A stretch of DNA of 64,000 nucleotides from Druceiella hillmani (GCA_039881145.1 JAYKKI010000060.1:10812501-10876500), one strand, 5' to 3'. Shown: positions 36,001-47,921, numbered from the stretch's first letter. Numbers and translations: made by a program. The notes: generated from the letters alone by a model not told the origin.

Positions 36001-37966
36001 AAAATAATTTGAAATCAAACTATTTTGTATCACCATTATTATCTATTTCAATTTAAAGAGGAGTAATATTTAAAGTTAACTTGAAAGCAATACAAACACT
36101 TAAGTTTTTATCACAGTGCTATGAATTGTTTTTGCATTTGTAAACATTAAAATTTAGAATTCATTTTAAATCGTAACATATTTTTAGCATAATGCATGGT
36201 TAAATATTTTTTTAAATTGTTTGTAACCTAATGCAAGAACAAAAAAATTAGTTAAAAGTTACAAAAAAATTATTAAAAGATAAGGGAAGATGAAATTTTA
36301 TATAAATAAATGAAATATAAAAGATAGTCTTACAAATATTAAACTCTACATGAAAATTAAATTTTTACATCAAAATAAAATTTAATATAAAATGGAGGTT
36401 TCTTGTAGTACGTGCAGTCCGTCTTTGAATTTTATTTGAGCAACTATATGAAATTATATAAAAAACAGCAGCGGATACATAATTTTATCATTGTTTATCA
36501 AATTTTATCTCCAAAATTCGCATTAATTGAAATGATATGATTAAACTCAATATGATATAAATGAGGGCATTTGAAAATAAAAAAGAAGGTCAAGTTATTG
36601 GGTTTTTTTTATTAAAAATTTTAAAAATTCCCTTACACGAATGATAACCCAATAAAATTGAAAAGAACAAATTTTGTGTATACTTTGTTGATAAATTCAA
36701 ACTCAATGTACAATTGTTTAATATCAATATCAAAATAATTGTGCTTATAAAATCGTAAAAAAACGTTCATTTTGTATCCTCTCAACTCTAAGTTGATAAA
36801 TGCATCTAGAAGAGATGTTGAAAACAAAAAAACATAACATTCAACTTTTCGTCAGTCTTTTCCTTGCCTCACTTTCTTGCGGAAATATTTTATTATTATC
36901 CGGTTAGACGTAATGGTTTTTCAGCACATAGTATGCATTTAGAGTGTTTACATAAGTAAGTGGGTAATCCAATTTCATATAAAATGTTTGCAAGATATTC
37001 CATTCGTCTTCAGAACCACTCGCAGAAACTAAGGAAGGTGAATATTGATCTGTGAAAAGCATTTAATAACTTACTCGTATCAAAACTTGTTTGCAAAGAT
37101 TATTGACTTATATGTCAGCGTTATTATGAAAAGGTTGGAGTAAGTTATGGAAAAAACTTATCAGGGATGCATATTTTCTGAGTTTCTAAAATGTAATTTC
37201 ACAAATACTTATATTTAAATAATATCAAAGCAAAATTGTATCGGTACAATGGAAACATCTTTTTTTTCAAAATTGGTTTTCATTGTTGTAATCAGTATGC
37301 AACAAATCGTTGCTCGTTGTAATTAGTACGCAACAAAAGTTAAAAATAATGTAATTATAACCTGCGTATACCAAAGTATATTTGCTTACATGTAATATAT
37401 GGAATATGATATATCATGAAACAACAATACTATTAGTCAAGTTATGGAATAAAATGTTAAGAACTTTGAAAGAAATATATTGTAAAAATCATAATTTTGA
37501 ATGTAACAAATTGTTCAGTTTATTTTCTTGATTTTTAACAGAGTACAAAAAGACAGAGGGTTTTAATCCGATTTTATTTTTTGCGTACGTTTTATATATC
37601 TTCTGCGCTTATAAACTAATTTGAATGACTCTTTTTTTTTATTTGGAATTAACCAAATATGATATAATAATTCGGTTAAAATCTGATCATGGAATTTTAG
37701 CCAATGATGAAGTATAGCTAGTAAATTCAATGTCAACTATTTCACTTATAGTTCTGGAGACCGAAGATTGAGAAATAGTCATACTTATGTTATATCCAAC
37801 AGAGCATTGGTAACTACTAGTGGTGAAAAAAATTAATGCTAAGAGAAGTTAAAATAATAATTACATGACTTAAAATTATTACTTCAGTTACGCACAGGCA
37901 AGACTAAACTTTGATATAAGTATTGTTACCATACTTTAGTGCAAATGGTATATAAATATGCTTACC
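33047..37966. other. non-coding; 33.1-33.75 kb and 36.8-37.0 kb are diverged duplicates
   Basis: No gene seen. Matches are to 6480-6940 and 21815-22010. Small tandem duplications are at 35908-35941 (ATATAATAGAATCATT) and 37272-37330 (GTTGTAATCAGTATGCAACA). The 60-64-codon frames at 33442, 34940 and 36633 show no domain. Confidence 0.55.
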
Positions 37967-38203
37967 TTAGTAGACACGTCTCAGGAATTCATTCCTGTGA
38001 TATTGCAAATATGGGGTAATTATTTGTATTAGTTCTATGTATGAGTTTTTCGATAATCTAAAATGTTTTACGAAATTGGTATCGCTCAAATTGAACGTAC
38101 CAAGTCTTGAAAGATAACGTCTTCTAGGCCTAGCATCATTAATTTCCAGCTCACGTAATATTTCAGTTGCATGGTAATTTTCAATTTCATCAAAGTTTGC
38201 CAT
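37967..38203 (-). pseudogene. PIF/Harbinger-type transposase N-terminal fragment (HARBI1-like)
   Basis: A 78-codon minus-strand frame from ATG 38203. HARBI1-like proteins derive from PIF/Harbinger DDE transposases. Seen: an N-terminal F-x-x-x-ENYHATEILRELE stretch, a basic RPRRRYLSR segment, then HFRLSKNSYIELIQIITPYL, which matches the 'F-x-x-RFRLSK-x-x-x-x-L-x-x-x-I-x-P-x-L' region before the DDE domain. The catalytic domain is not found downstream. Just upstream of the ATG the minus strand has TTTTAACATTTCAG, a good 3' splice site, and just after the stop CTAAGGTAAGC looks like a 5' splice site. It may be one exon of a transposase gene whose remainder is lost or outside. A tandem duplication of the sequence around AAATAAATCTCAGTT precedes it. 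Confidence 0.65.
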
Positions 38204-38232
38204 GATGTAAGTATGTCTGAAATGTTAAAATT

Positions 38233-38285
38233 ATAAATAAATCTCAGTTTGACAGTTGAACCTTATAAATAAATCTCAGTTGTGA
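38233..38285. repeat. short tandem duplication upstream of Harbinger fragment
   Basis: TATAAATAAATCTCAGTT plus GAACCT-like continuation occurs twice, spaced about 31 bp. Confidence 0.75.
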
Positions 38286-39885
38286 ACCTGTGTGATATAT
38301 TTGTTATTACAAATAACCATTCGTTCTTTAACGCACAATAATTTATCGATAAATTATCGCATACGATTCGCGTTAATATGGTTCATTCGTAAAATGTCAA
38401 GAAGCAATAGACAATTTGTAGATAACGCATGCGTAAAATTTTTCGCACGTAGGAGAATAGCCCCCCAGGTCATAGTAGGTGCTGAACACAATCACGCGCT
38501 CGTAATTTATTTTATATGTTCATTTACTAACTCCACAAATGTACGAACATATCAAAGTTTTCTTTTTCACTACTCTTTTTATTGTTAATATTGTTTTTAT
38601 TGTTTTATTATTTCACTACTGTTTTTATTGTTATAAGGCGTCAAGTTGAATATTATTGAATTTAGAATTATATACTTAATAATTTAATAAGTGACTAAAT
38701 TTTGTCGTTCGTTTTCCCTTTCAAATATAATTACTTGACAAGTGGCCAAAAAATACAAAATTATTTAACAAGTGTTCTCTCAAAAATTCAGTAATAAATT
38801 TATACTACTATTGCAAATATTATACTTATAATTGGAATTGTTATAAAAAAAACATTGTTTGATAAAAATATGAAAACATCGTCTGTTAATTTATTTCATG
38901 AGAAAGTTTATAGTACTGAAAAACCTATATAACCTCCATAGAAGGATCATATTGCATACCTGCTGGGAGAGATTTTATGTTATAATATACGGAACCGTTT
39001 TACCTGTTATCTATATTTTATTATTTATACCTAGTCAAAGTACAAAAAATTTGTAATATAAAAAGAAGAATTTTTTTTTAGTTTTATTATTTTATCCATC
39101 ACAATATACTGAATATTTCTTTGGTTCGCATTCGATCGCATGAAATAATAGAGGCATCAAATGGAAAATTCCGCAGTAAGTGATATGCCTGAAAGTTTTA
39201 AGTAATGATAACATGAGGCCCACTTACCTTGAAAGACATTTGAACCAGCAACCTGTAGCTATAATAACAAAACCGAAATGGTTCTTTTTTCCAAACTAAA
39301 AAGACTGAAATTAATGAGAACGGATAAGTCGAAAACTTATCACGGTAAGTATGTAAAAAAATGTCAAAGCTTCAAAAAAACCTCATACTATCGGCGAAAG
39401 TTTAATAAAGCGATGTGTAATAAAAGCCACGTAGATAATATTAAGAAAAGAATCAGAACAAAAATAAAATCGATTTTGAATAACGTGGTTAGGCATAGAA
39501 TCAATAATAGTGCTGTAGACATAAAATTATAAACAAAATAAAGTCATCACCATTCTTTTCCATAAATCGTGATTAATCTACAGACATCGTTAACTGTGCA
39601 CAGTTAATTACTTATATTCGTTACATCATCAAGGATCAATTTAAAAGAAAAATTTTATACTCCTTATCGTTTGAAGCTGGCCCTAAATTTTGCGTCATAT
39701 ACGATTTAATATATGGTTAAGATTGGAATACGCTCACTGAACTTTGACACACATATGTCGTCCAAGCTTTGATAGTTGCAAGATCCGGCTTAGCTTAAAA
39801 GTTGATGGGAAAGTATCCTACTCTGGTGAACATAAATTGTTATATTGATTTCGATAACATTGCTTTAGAATTTACGGCAGACTTT
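38286..39885. other. spacer with an 84-codon basic frame
   Basis: No recognised gene. The plus-strand frame 39278-39532 encodes a very Lys/Arg-rich product with no domain I recognise; it is probably chance. An 18-bp palindrome TTAACTGTGCACAGTTAA is at 39589-39606. The 98-codon frame 38292-38588 shows no domain. Confidence 0.45.
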
Positions 39886-40712
39886 AGACTTGGCTATAAA
39901 GCTCGTGAACCTCATTAAAAACAGAGCTTTAAACGATTAATTAAATTAATTTCATTACTTTGTAATAATCTCGATTTTAATCGTAGAGTTCTTTTTTCCG
40001 CACAAACGTACGATGGTTATCTAAGAACATCATGTTGATAAACCATTTTGAGCTGGAAGAAGATGTCTTCCTTTTTTCTTGAGTCAAAAGAAAAAAAAAT
40101 AACTTTCTTCAGATGTTCAACAATAAATAATTTCAACTAAATTTGTCTATTTGAATGATATATGTGAGGCCTTGAATCAACTAAATTTGAAGGCTCCGGG
40201 CACTTTGATAAGTGACTATGACCACATTCAATATTTTGTATCAAAATTCAACTTCGGTTTTAGTACGTGATTGCTGAAAATATATAATCAGTTTCTCGAC
40301 TACACAAAACAATTAAAAATCAAAGACTGAAAGAAGACGTGTAAACTGATGTAGAAGCTCATTTGCAAACGTTGGAATACAAATTTTGCCGACATTATAG
40401 CGACATTAATTCAAAATAAATTTGAAGTCTATATCTTATAATTACCGGAAGTTATTGTGGAAGAATTTTTAAATATGAAGGCCGATTTCATCATGAAAAA
40501 TCCACCTCCTAACAATTTAAGTTTGAGTATCCCCTTAATCCAAAAATTCTCTTCAAATAATTGTGCCGTTTTCCTCGAGTTAGTTATGTGAGATAGGATT
40601 TTCAGCGTTGGTTCAAATCAAAACTAAACCGTGAACTCATCTGACCATCGATAATGACTTCAGAATAACTCTGGCAAGATCTGAACTTGAAGTTGAAAAT
40701 GCAGGTTAAAAC
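39886..40712 (+). pseudogene. hAT-family transposase remnant (FAM200/ZBED-like)
   Basis: Transposase or domesticated-type protein fragment, broken by stops and frameshifts. Seen in successive frames: KLVNLIKNRALND (about 39895-39935); WLSKNIMLIKHFELEEDVFLF (about 40013-40075), equivalent to the HTEVRWLSRGKVL-x-RVFELR-x-E motif; LNDICEALNQLNL (about 40150-40190); PEVIVEEFLNMKADF (about 40450-40490); and CEIGFSALVQIKTKP followed by THLTIDNDFRITLARSELE (about 40585-40680). The last is the C-terminal dimerisation motif 'CE-x-x-FS-x-L-x-x-IK-x-K-x-R-x-x-L...LRL-x-L'. The N-terminal BED finger was not found. Confidence 0.83.
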
Positions 40713-40869
40713 ATTACATTAATAAATTTTTGTAATTTAATTATACTTAATTATTTTTAAGAGTGAAAACAAGAGTTAAAATTGATTTTGTTATATTTAT
40801 AATTGTCATGATAATTATGTTTTTTTTATTTCAATATAGAAAAAACTTAAAATTGGAATGGGGGTGCGA

Positions 40870-40923
40870 ATAAATTTGTTATAATCTGTAGGAGGCTCAT
40901 GAAAAAAAATTTGCGAATCCCTG
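40870..40923 (+). mobile_element. probable 3' terminus of the hAT element
   Basis: GGAGGCTCATGAAAAAAAAT followed by TTGCGAATCCCTG is of the kind found just inside hAT 3' ends; the implied TIR begins CAGGGATTCGCAAA. The matching 5' end was not located. Confidence 0.5.
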
Positions 40924-41503
40924 TTTTAACCTCATTGGTATGATAAAACTTTCTTTCGTCAAATGCAGAAAAGCAAAAATAGCCTTCATATTAAAATTTT
41001 CTCAAAAAATATCAAAGTGATTGCTGCTACTCTACGTACTATTTTCAGTAAACGATACGGTAACGAAATGAGACAAGCAATAACTATTTTAAGTATAAGT
41101 GTATATGAGCCAAGAGCAAGAAATTTAAGATTTTTCTTAACAAACATAAGCAAATTAAAAGTCTTTTAAACGAAAAATGTATTACTTTTTAGCTTTTCAG
41201 TGTGATGAGTTATTGACTAATTAGTTATTGTTTTAGACATATTTTACTTCAATTTAAAATGCAGAAAATATCAAAAATAAGAACTCGATAAGTGTGGTCA
41301 TGTAATTCGTTTAAACATAATTGTTAACCATTTGAATTGTTAGCTGAGTCATAGATTACACAACGAGAAAGTTTTGAATATGATCATATCATTGCAACAC
41401 GAAACAATAAATATCAAATATTGCCAACGTTGTCAGGCCCGAGGAAAATTATTATTTCCTTATTCACGTCGCGCAATACTATATATGAGAAATATAATTG
41501 AGA

Positions 41504-41572
41504 TGCGTGGTGGGGAGTACCCCCAGTGTGAGCGTCAGACTTGTGAATCACGTGTTCGATTTTATTTCAAAT
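41504..41572 (+). repeat. tRNA-like (SINE head?) sequence 1
   Basis: A GC-richer stretch with an A-box-like start (GCGTGGTGGGGAGTA...), an anticodon-loop-like CAGACTTGTGAATC and a B-box-like GTGTTCGATTT. It does not fold into a complete cloverleaf by eye, so it is not a functional tRNA. A tRNA-derived SINE head is possible. Confidence 0.35.
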
Positions 41573-41923
41573 ATATTTTAATATTGATTTCCCACAGGTA
41601 GAATGCGATATTTCACAGAGGGCTCAATTTCGACACTGGATCAGAAGATGGTTTTTTGTATTAAATCCAAAAATTGGTACCATTAAAATTATTATTGCTT
41701 TTTTCCACACAATTTCTTACTGAAGTAAACGTAAATACGACTCTATTATTTTTTCTTGGATGAAGTTAATATTTTATTATTTTAATGGGTGTTATTTTTT
41801 TGTCAAAAATTGGTTTGCGTGAGCAAATAATAATCAAAGTTTATATATTTCAAGCAGTTGAATATCTTAAATTGTCGATTGTCGATTTTGAAATGTTCCC
41901 TCACAACACGTGAAGAACTGCCG

Positions 41924-41994
41924 TGGGGCAGTATGTTATGCGTTGATTTTTCACAAAATTTTCTGGGTTCAATCCCATGCGATTTTCTTTTAAA
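41924..41994 (+). repeat. tRNA-like (SINE head?) sequence 2
   Basis: TGGGGCAGTATGTTATGCGT (A-box-like) followed 35 bases on by GGGTTCAATCCC (B-box-like). No complete acceptor stem. Confidence 0.32.
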
Positions 41995-42653
41995 TAAATA
42001 TTTCTAATTTTATCTCATTCAAAATTTGAATACATTTTTATTACAATATATGTAAATAATATTTCCCCGATTTTTATTCTAAGAAATTCATCTTTATTTT
42101 CGTAATTTGATTTTTCCGGCTAACTTTTCTTTGTGTGTGAATATTAAAATATTGTGTACTAAAACAGTAAAATATTTTTTACTATTACAAATGATAAAAT
42201 TTTAATTGCATCTTGATACAATATATACACAATAAATTATCCTAAAATCAAGTTAGGTTTTTATCGAAATTTCAAGCTTTTTAAACTTTTTCTCAATGGT
42301 AATTAGGTATATATGACAGCAAGTAAGCGAACAATAATATCATAAGAGAAAAGTTTTCTAAAAGTATTTTTAAAAAAATATATGTATAAATTCTTATATT
42401 AAAAATCCAAGTTGGGGCCATTTAACACTTTTTAAATGTTATTAGTACTCAATCTCCACTTTATGACGGTTCCACAAAATTTTTTGAAATGGCATGTATT
42501 CAAAATAGCAGGAGCATGAATTAGTATTAGAGTGATTGTTTACAAAGCTGTAGTAAATTTAAATTAAATTGGACTTCAAAGGACCGAGTAAATTATTTAA
42601 TCACTTGAACTGCACAAGTTTTAAGTATTAAAATATTTTAAATACTCACGCAA

Positions 42654-42922
42654 GTTAATTTAATGGAATTCTACTTTGAATTTTTAAAAAGATTTATTTA
42701 ATAAATGGTCCTTACAACTAACTTACAACGGAGGATAACACAAATGAAGCGACGTGACTGAGTATGCAGGCTCTTTTATAGGCTGATGAGTGGATGCCTG
42801 TGGTGGTGCGATTTCCTGCGTAGCTGGAGACATGCAGCTTTCGCCATGAGATAACGTGCTAGGGGTCATTGGGTCATCAGTGGGCATACAGTCGATAAGT
42901 GATGGAGTCTGTCCTTGACACT
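42654..42922 (-). repeat. 3' LTR
   Basis: Begins AGTGTCAAGGACAGACTCC on the minus strand and ends ...CCATTAAATTAAC. Contains TATAAAAG, a TCAGT initiator and AATAAA (complement of 42693-42698). Confidence 0.95.
42757..42780 (-). promoter_or_regulatory. LTR core promoter (TATA + initiator), 3' LTR
   Basis: TATAAAAG (complement of 42773-42780), then about 20 bases on TCAGT (complement of 42757-42761), the arthropod initiator. The same pair is in the 5' LTR. Confidence 0.75.
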
Positions 42923-42930
42923 TCCCCTCT
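42923..42930 (-). promoter_or_regulatory. polypurine tract
   Basis: AGAGGGGA directly before the 3' LTR start AGTG; primer for plus-strand DNA synthesis. Confidence 0.85.
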
Positions 42931-44125
42931 AAATGTGAAGTTCGTCCGAAGAGAAGACGACGAAACTTAATTAGCAATAACAATATGATACAAGATACAA
43001 TGCAAATGGATATAATGTAATATAGTGGGCTGAAGTCATCTGCTTCTACGTTGAGGCGATGGAGTAGTTCTAACTGGGAACCCTGTCTTCTAGGTTGGCT
43101 GCTTCCAATGGTTGACTATTTGTAGGTGATGAGGCGCTGAACCAGGGCATACTGTTGATTACATTTTCCTCGTGATGACATCTGTTATCCTCGAGGGTTG
43201 AACCATAAACTTCTAATGTTTCTTTGCAGATGGTGATATTCTTTTTACTATTATACCAGGTGTACGTTAAACTTTCATTCAATCTTTCGATGTATAGTTC
43301 TGGACACTTGATGAGGTAGATATCACATTGATATTGTTGGGTTTGTAGACTCTTTCAGATGCAGGGATCTGCTTGCTTGACTTCGCATGAAAAGCTGGTG
43401 CAGTGGTGTGCTTCAGAAATAGTTTCTTCAGTATACAAGTAATGTTTATGCATAGGTTTTGGGTAGGTACAATGGTTTTCTTTGGTATGAATCATGGGAA
43501 GGAGCGTGAAAGTTTATTTCAGACCTCTATCATATAATGGTATTTCTAATGTGATTAGTAACATTGAATGATGGCAAGTTAATTCCACTTGAAGATTGGG
43601 TATTAAATTAATAAAGTTAGTGTCATAAGAATAATTATTAGGTATAGTACTTAATGTTTTTTCTAAGTGTTTTCTTTTAATAAAATGTGGTAATACAATG
43701 TTGTGTAATCCTAGTGTAATCACGTGGAGTATGTCTTCACAGGTATCTTTCACGATTATCAAATATATTTCTAATTGTTCTATTTTGTTAGTGTCAGGTT
43801 TTAATTTTTTTAGATGTTGTTCTGTATGGGTTAGTGTTTCTGCTACTATGCTGAATCTATCATTAATCAAAGGCTGATCGTTGCTATCCATGTTACCCAT
43901 TTCAATACACTACCTAATCCGTCTATAATTCCTCTCTTATTCCTATTACTATTATTAGGTATTATCTGCCGAATGCAGGTTTCTATTCTATCGGTTAAAT
44001 AATTAATATTCTCTAATATATAAAAGTCAGTGGGTGATAAGTCAGTGAGTGTTAGTGAGTTTATTCTCTTTTGGTATTTATTGTAATTACTACGAATAGG
44101 TTCTAAGTCTACCGGGAACACTACG
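42931..44125 (-). pseudogene. env-like region of the LTR element, broken
   Basis: Errantivirus env genes encode a membrane glycoprotein. Seen: an open segment from ATG 44121 to about 43867 containing a basic RNKRG cleavage-type motif followed by a small-residue stretch. The reading then shifts frame near 43870-43900 (open 43900-43514), stops at 43514, reopens 43282-43070, and changes frame again before a hydrophobic membrane-spanning segment (about 43030-42960) followed by a basic cytoplasmic tail that runs into the LTR. At least two frameshifts and a stop make it non-coding today. Assignment rests on position after pol, the cleavage-type motif and the C-terminal membrane anchor. Confidence 0.8.
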
Positions 44126-44129
44126 TTCC

Positions 44130-46600
44130 AGTCGCTGAGACCGACGCGCTTGGTTCCACTATCGATCCTATACGTACTGCCATCGAGACGGGAGAGATGT
44201 TGTGTGGCTTTAGTTTGATTTCTGAAACGTGAATTTTGCTTGTTCTATTTTTGTGTTTAACTTCGTATACATTGTGACGTAAGGGTTGTATTATTTCTTT
44301 AGGGCCGTAATAGAGTTGTCCATTACGTCCTTATGCTTGAGTATAAACTATTTTTTTTGCTTTAAGTTGCGGAGCTTGTTTTCTTTTCCTGTTTTCTCTA
44401 TTAATTACTTTCTCTTTAATTTTCCTAATGCGTCCACCAATTTCTTCAAGGAATGGTATTGTGCTCGATCTAAGCTGTGGTGTGTTAAGTTGATAGTGTA
44501 AAGTGTCATTGTATCCTAAGAGTGTGAGCGAGACAGGTGTCTTTGGTGAACATCGTATTCTTTCTTTTAGTGTTAATATGAGGCGTTCTACACTGCCTTG
44601 TGAGTTACGATGTTTAGGTGTGGTGATGTGTAGTTGTATATCTTATTCGGTTAGGAAGTTTTCAAATTCTGTGCTAGTGAATATTGTTTCGTTATCTGCT
44701 TGTATTTCTTGCAGTTTACCTATTGTTGCGAATATGTCTAACAAAGTGTTTATTACATTGATAGTATTTGAGTGTACTGAGTCCATCTGCTTTCCAAAAG
44801 CGTATTTTGAATTGAGAATTTTTAATTTGAGAATGTGTCTATTCCTACTAAATAACCTTTCTTGTCTACATACATCAAATCTATCTGCCAATTTTTTTAA
44901 TAGGTCGATCGGGGGTAGGGGTAAGTTCTAATGGTGGTTTTGTTGGATGTCTTTCGTATTTATGTTGCTGGCATACGACGCATTTTTCTATAAAGTGAGC
45001 GGTAATTGATTTTAAATTCTCGATATAGTATTTTTAATGTATTTCTAACAAAATTGCAGGTTGACCTAAGTGTCTATTATTTTTCATATGATACTGTTTA
45101 ATTATTTTATTTACTTCGTCAAAGTCCAATATTCCCTCTTTAATATTTTGAAACCATACAATATTAAAATTGCTATTGAATCGGGTGACTATTTTGAGAT
45201 ATGACCGCACCTAACGAAATATCACTCGTGTCGGTTGTGACTATGAATTCTTCGTTGAAGTTTGGGTATGCTAAGGTTGGGGGATTCATTATTAGTTGTT
45301 TTGCTTTTAGGAATGCTTCTTTAAATTTAGGGGTGTGTTTTATTTCACTATTTTTTCTAGTACAGTCGGTTAAAAGTTTTATTATTTTGGAGAGATTCTG
45401 AATTAATTTTCTATAGTATGATACGAGTCCTGAATACGATTTGATTTCTTTAATAGTTTTCGGTAGTGGGTAATCTTTGATCGCTTTTAGTTTCTTATCG
45501 TCCGATTTAAGTCCGTCCGCGGTCAGTACGTGGCCTAAAAATGATACTTGTCGTTGAGTAAGAGTCGATAATACGCCTTGTAGTTTTTTGTTGTGTTCTT
45601 CGGGAGTGGTGGCAAAAATGATTACATCATCAAGATAAACGAGACATTAATTGTTTTCAATATGTGCACAGAGTATAGAATTCATCATCCTTTGAAATGT
45701 GGCAGGAGCGTTTTTGAGTCCAAAGGGCATACATAAATATTCGTGTTGTCCATCCGGTGTACTGAAGGCAGTGAGAGGAATACTTTTGTCATTCATTAAG
45801 ATTTGATGGTAACCAGCTGTTAAATCGAGTGTGGTGAAATATCCGGAGCCATTTAATTTTGAGAAAATGTCTTCAATGTTAGGTAATGGGAATTTATCGG
45901 GTCGTGTCGCCATTTTGTAGGAGCGCTTTCGTCTGTTTTCTTGGGTACTATATGAACTGGGCATGACCATGGAGAGTCTGAAGGACGTATGATTCCATTA
46001 TTTAGCATATCTTTGATTTGTCTGGTTACTTCGTGGCGTTGTGTTTCTGGTAAGCGATAGGGGCGTTTATAGATTGGATCTTCACTAGTTAATTTTATCT
46101 CGTGTTGGGCAGAGGGCATACAAGTTTTTGAAATATCGTCAGTGAATATAGTATTAAATTTATGTAATATTTGATTTAAAGTGTTAACAGGTGGGTTGTC
46201 CATGTGATGTAAATCTATTTTACGAAACTAGTCTCTAGCTTAGAGGTATATGGGTTGATTATAATTTTGTGATTTGTTAGTAGGTCCCACCCAAGCAATA
46301 AATCATATTTGGTAGAGAAATCTAATACGAATAATTCTATGGGTTGAATAGGTAAGTTGGGTAAAATTACATTAGAGTTGGTTAATAGTTTTCCGCGGTG
46401 CGTCGTTTCTCCATTTACTGTATATATTTGAAAGGGTTCCCGTACGTATGTAGCTAATTCTTTATTTAATAGTATATGACCTAAATCAGGTTTAATGAAA
46501 GACTTTCTACTACCTGTGTCTATTAATGTTGTTGCCTGGAGTGATGGTATATGAATGTATGGAAGTGTTTTACTGGTTGTCATTACGTATCTGTTTTGTT
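44130..46600 (-). pseudogene. pol region: protease, reverse transcriptase, partial RNase H, partial integrase
   Basis: Minus-strand order: an aspartic protease with DTGS and a DLLLGWD-type flap end (46583-46215); RT from about 46203, with [11 protein letters not shown], then [10 protein letters not shown] and [12 protein letters not shown] (45970-45647) and the catalytic YLDD (45637-45626); the start of RNase H (to about 45185, with a TDTSD motif); then integrase sequence from about 45150, with a CVVCQQH zinc-finger half near 45000-44960 and part of the core (open 44891-44643). The RT frame shifts near 45900 and stops after HIENN at 45647. RNase H is cut short, implying a deletion near 45180. 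Plus-strand frames at 44286-44931 and 45201-45401 are shadows. Non-functional. Confidence 0.92.
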
Positions 46601-46609
46601 TCTTGTTCT

Positions 46610-47525
46610 ACGGGAAAATCCTCGTTCTAATTAGACATTAAATCGTCTGGGTACGGTTGATAGTCGTCGGTGTAATTTCGATATTCTACAGGTTCTATGT
46701 TATTTTCATAAAATTCTTCCTGATCTACAAAATTGCTCTCTATGCGCGGTCTCTTAAGCGGTGGATTCTGGTTGTTTACCGTTCTGATACTCACATCATT
46801 TAGATAAAGATTACGTTCAAACAAGCGATTTGGTCTATGTTATGGATGGTTATCATTAAATGGGTTACGTTGCGGGTGTGGATAATTATTATTAGATGCG
46901 GGAAGCGGCGGTTGAAACCGGTTTTGGAATGTAGCCTGTGGCTGATTATTCATACGGTATCTTTGTGTGAAGCCAGTAGGCGGGTATGTAGTTGTCTTGG
47001 TGGTGGGTACATGTGTTGTTGTCTAGGGTATGTATATGTTGGTGGAGTTTTTTGTGACGGATGTGGATAGTTAGTATTGTGTTTGGCATTATCGTTATGA
47101 AATACATGTGGATTAGATGACTTAGGAGCTACTAAACTAGTTCTATCGTTAAAGTCTCCTCGAGCTTCTATGAGTGTTACAATTGCTTGTAACTCTTCCC
47201 AAGGTTGAGTGATGAAATTAACCCTAAAATTAAATGGTATGTACTTTAATAACACTCTTCGCATAGTGTCTTTTAATATTCTAATGACGGGTTCCGTTAC
47301 GTCAATTAATTTACACCTATTTGCTACTGTTTTCATTCTCAATATGAATTCGCTATAATTTTCATGATTACTTTTACTTAAATTGTTTAGTTTGTTAATA
47401 AAATCTACTACGCCTTGCGTACCTAATTCCGCCAGTAGTAAAATTTTAGTTGCTTCCCCGACGTCTGTGTTGTAGGTTGCGTTGAAGACAAAGGAGCTAA
47501 CGTTACTGTCGAAGCTATGACTTTG
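46610..47525 (-). pseudogene. gag region of the LTR element, broken
   Basis: Between the primer site and the protease. Open minus-strand pieces are 47342-46950 (130 codons, helical capsid-like sequence with a later Pro/Tyr/His-rich stretch) and 46824-46627 (65 codons, acidic and Tyr-rich C-terminus), in different frames, so there is a frameshift near 46850-46950. No complete CCHC knuckle was seen, as is usual for errantivirus gag. The plus-strand frame 46837-47070 is a shadow. Confidence 0.82.
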
Positions 47526-47533
47526 TCCAACGT

Positions 47534-47544
47534 GTTGGGCGCCA
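47534..47544 (-). promoter_or_regulatory. primer-binding site, tRNA-Lys type
   Basis: TGGCGCCCAAC on the minus strand, immediately after the 5' LTR end, matches the 3' end of lysine tRNA. Confidence 0.8.
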
Positions 47545-47804
47545 GTTAATTTAATGGAATTCTTCTTTGAATTTTTAAAAAGATTTATATAATAAATGGT
47601 CCTTACAACTAACTTACAACGGAGGATAACACAAATGAAGCGGGGTGACTGAGTATGCAGGCTCTTTTATAGGCTGATGAGTGGATGGCTGTGGTGGTGC
47701 GGTTTCCTGCGTAGCTAGGGGTACGTGCTAGGATAACGTGCTAGGGGTCACTGGGTCATCAGTGAGCATACAGTCGATACGCGATGGAGTCTGTGCTTGA
47801 CACT
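47545..47804 (-). repeat. 5' LTR
   Basis: Starts AGTGTCAAGCACAGACTCC and ends ...CCATTAAATTAAC. TATAAAAG is the complement of 47664-47671 and TCAGT the complement of 47648-47652. Relative to the 3' LTR it has a short rearranged stretch where TACGTGCTAGG is repeated (about 47710-47745). Confidence 0.95.
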
Positions 47805-47921
47805 GTATTTTCGGCTTTTTACACGTAATTTATTCTCTTATGAGAACTAGTTTTCTTATGAATCGTTTTCAAAATTATTGTTAAAAAATTATTGTCCAGT
47901 TATAATAACAAGATCTTATAT

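Larger units (their letters stand above)
40924..42653. other. AT-rich spacer with two tRNA-like stretches
   Basis: No protein gene seen. See the two tRNA-like stretches at 41504 and 41924. Confidence 0.45.
42654..47804 (-). mobile_element. gypsy/errantivirus-type LTR retrotransposon with env, broken
   Basis: About 5.15-kb minus-strand element with LTRs at both ends, a tRNA-Lys-type primer site, gag, pol and env regions, and a polypurine tract. It is shorter than typical full elements of this group (about 7-8.5 kb). Every long frame is interrupted, and part of the RNase H and integrase region is missing. The LTRs differ at about a dozen positions plus a small rearrangement, so it is not recent. 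No target duplication is seen at its edges. It is an old insect endogenous-retrovirus-like copy and cannot encode a complete set of proteins. Confidence 0.95.

Noticed and set aside
39278..39532. 84-codon Lys/Arg-rich plus-strand frame as a possible small basic protein or hAT N-terminus
   Set aside because: No BED-finger Cys/His pattern or other domain; the A-rich sequence alone explains the Lys content.
44286..45401. Plus-strand frames of 66-142 codons
   Set aside because: Antisense to the pol/integrase region of the minus-strand LTR element.
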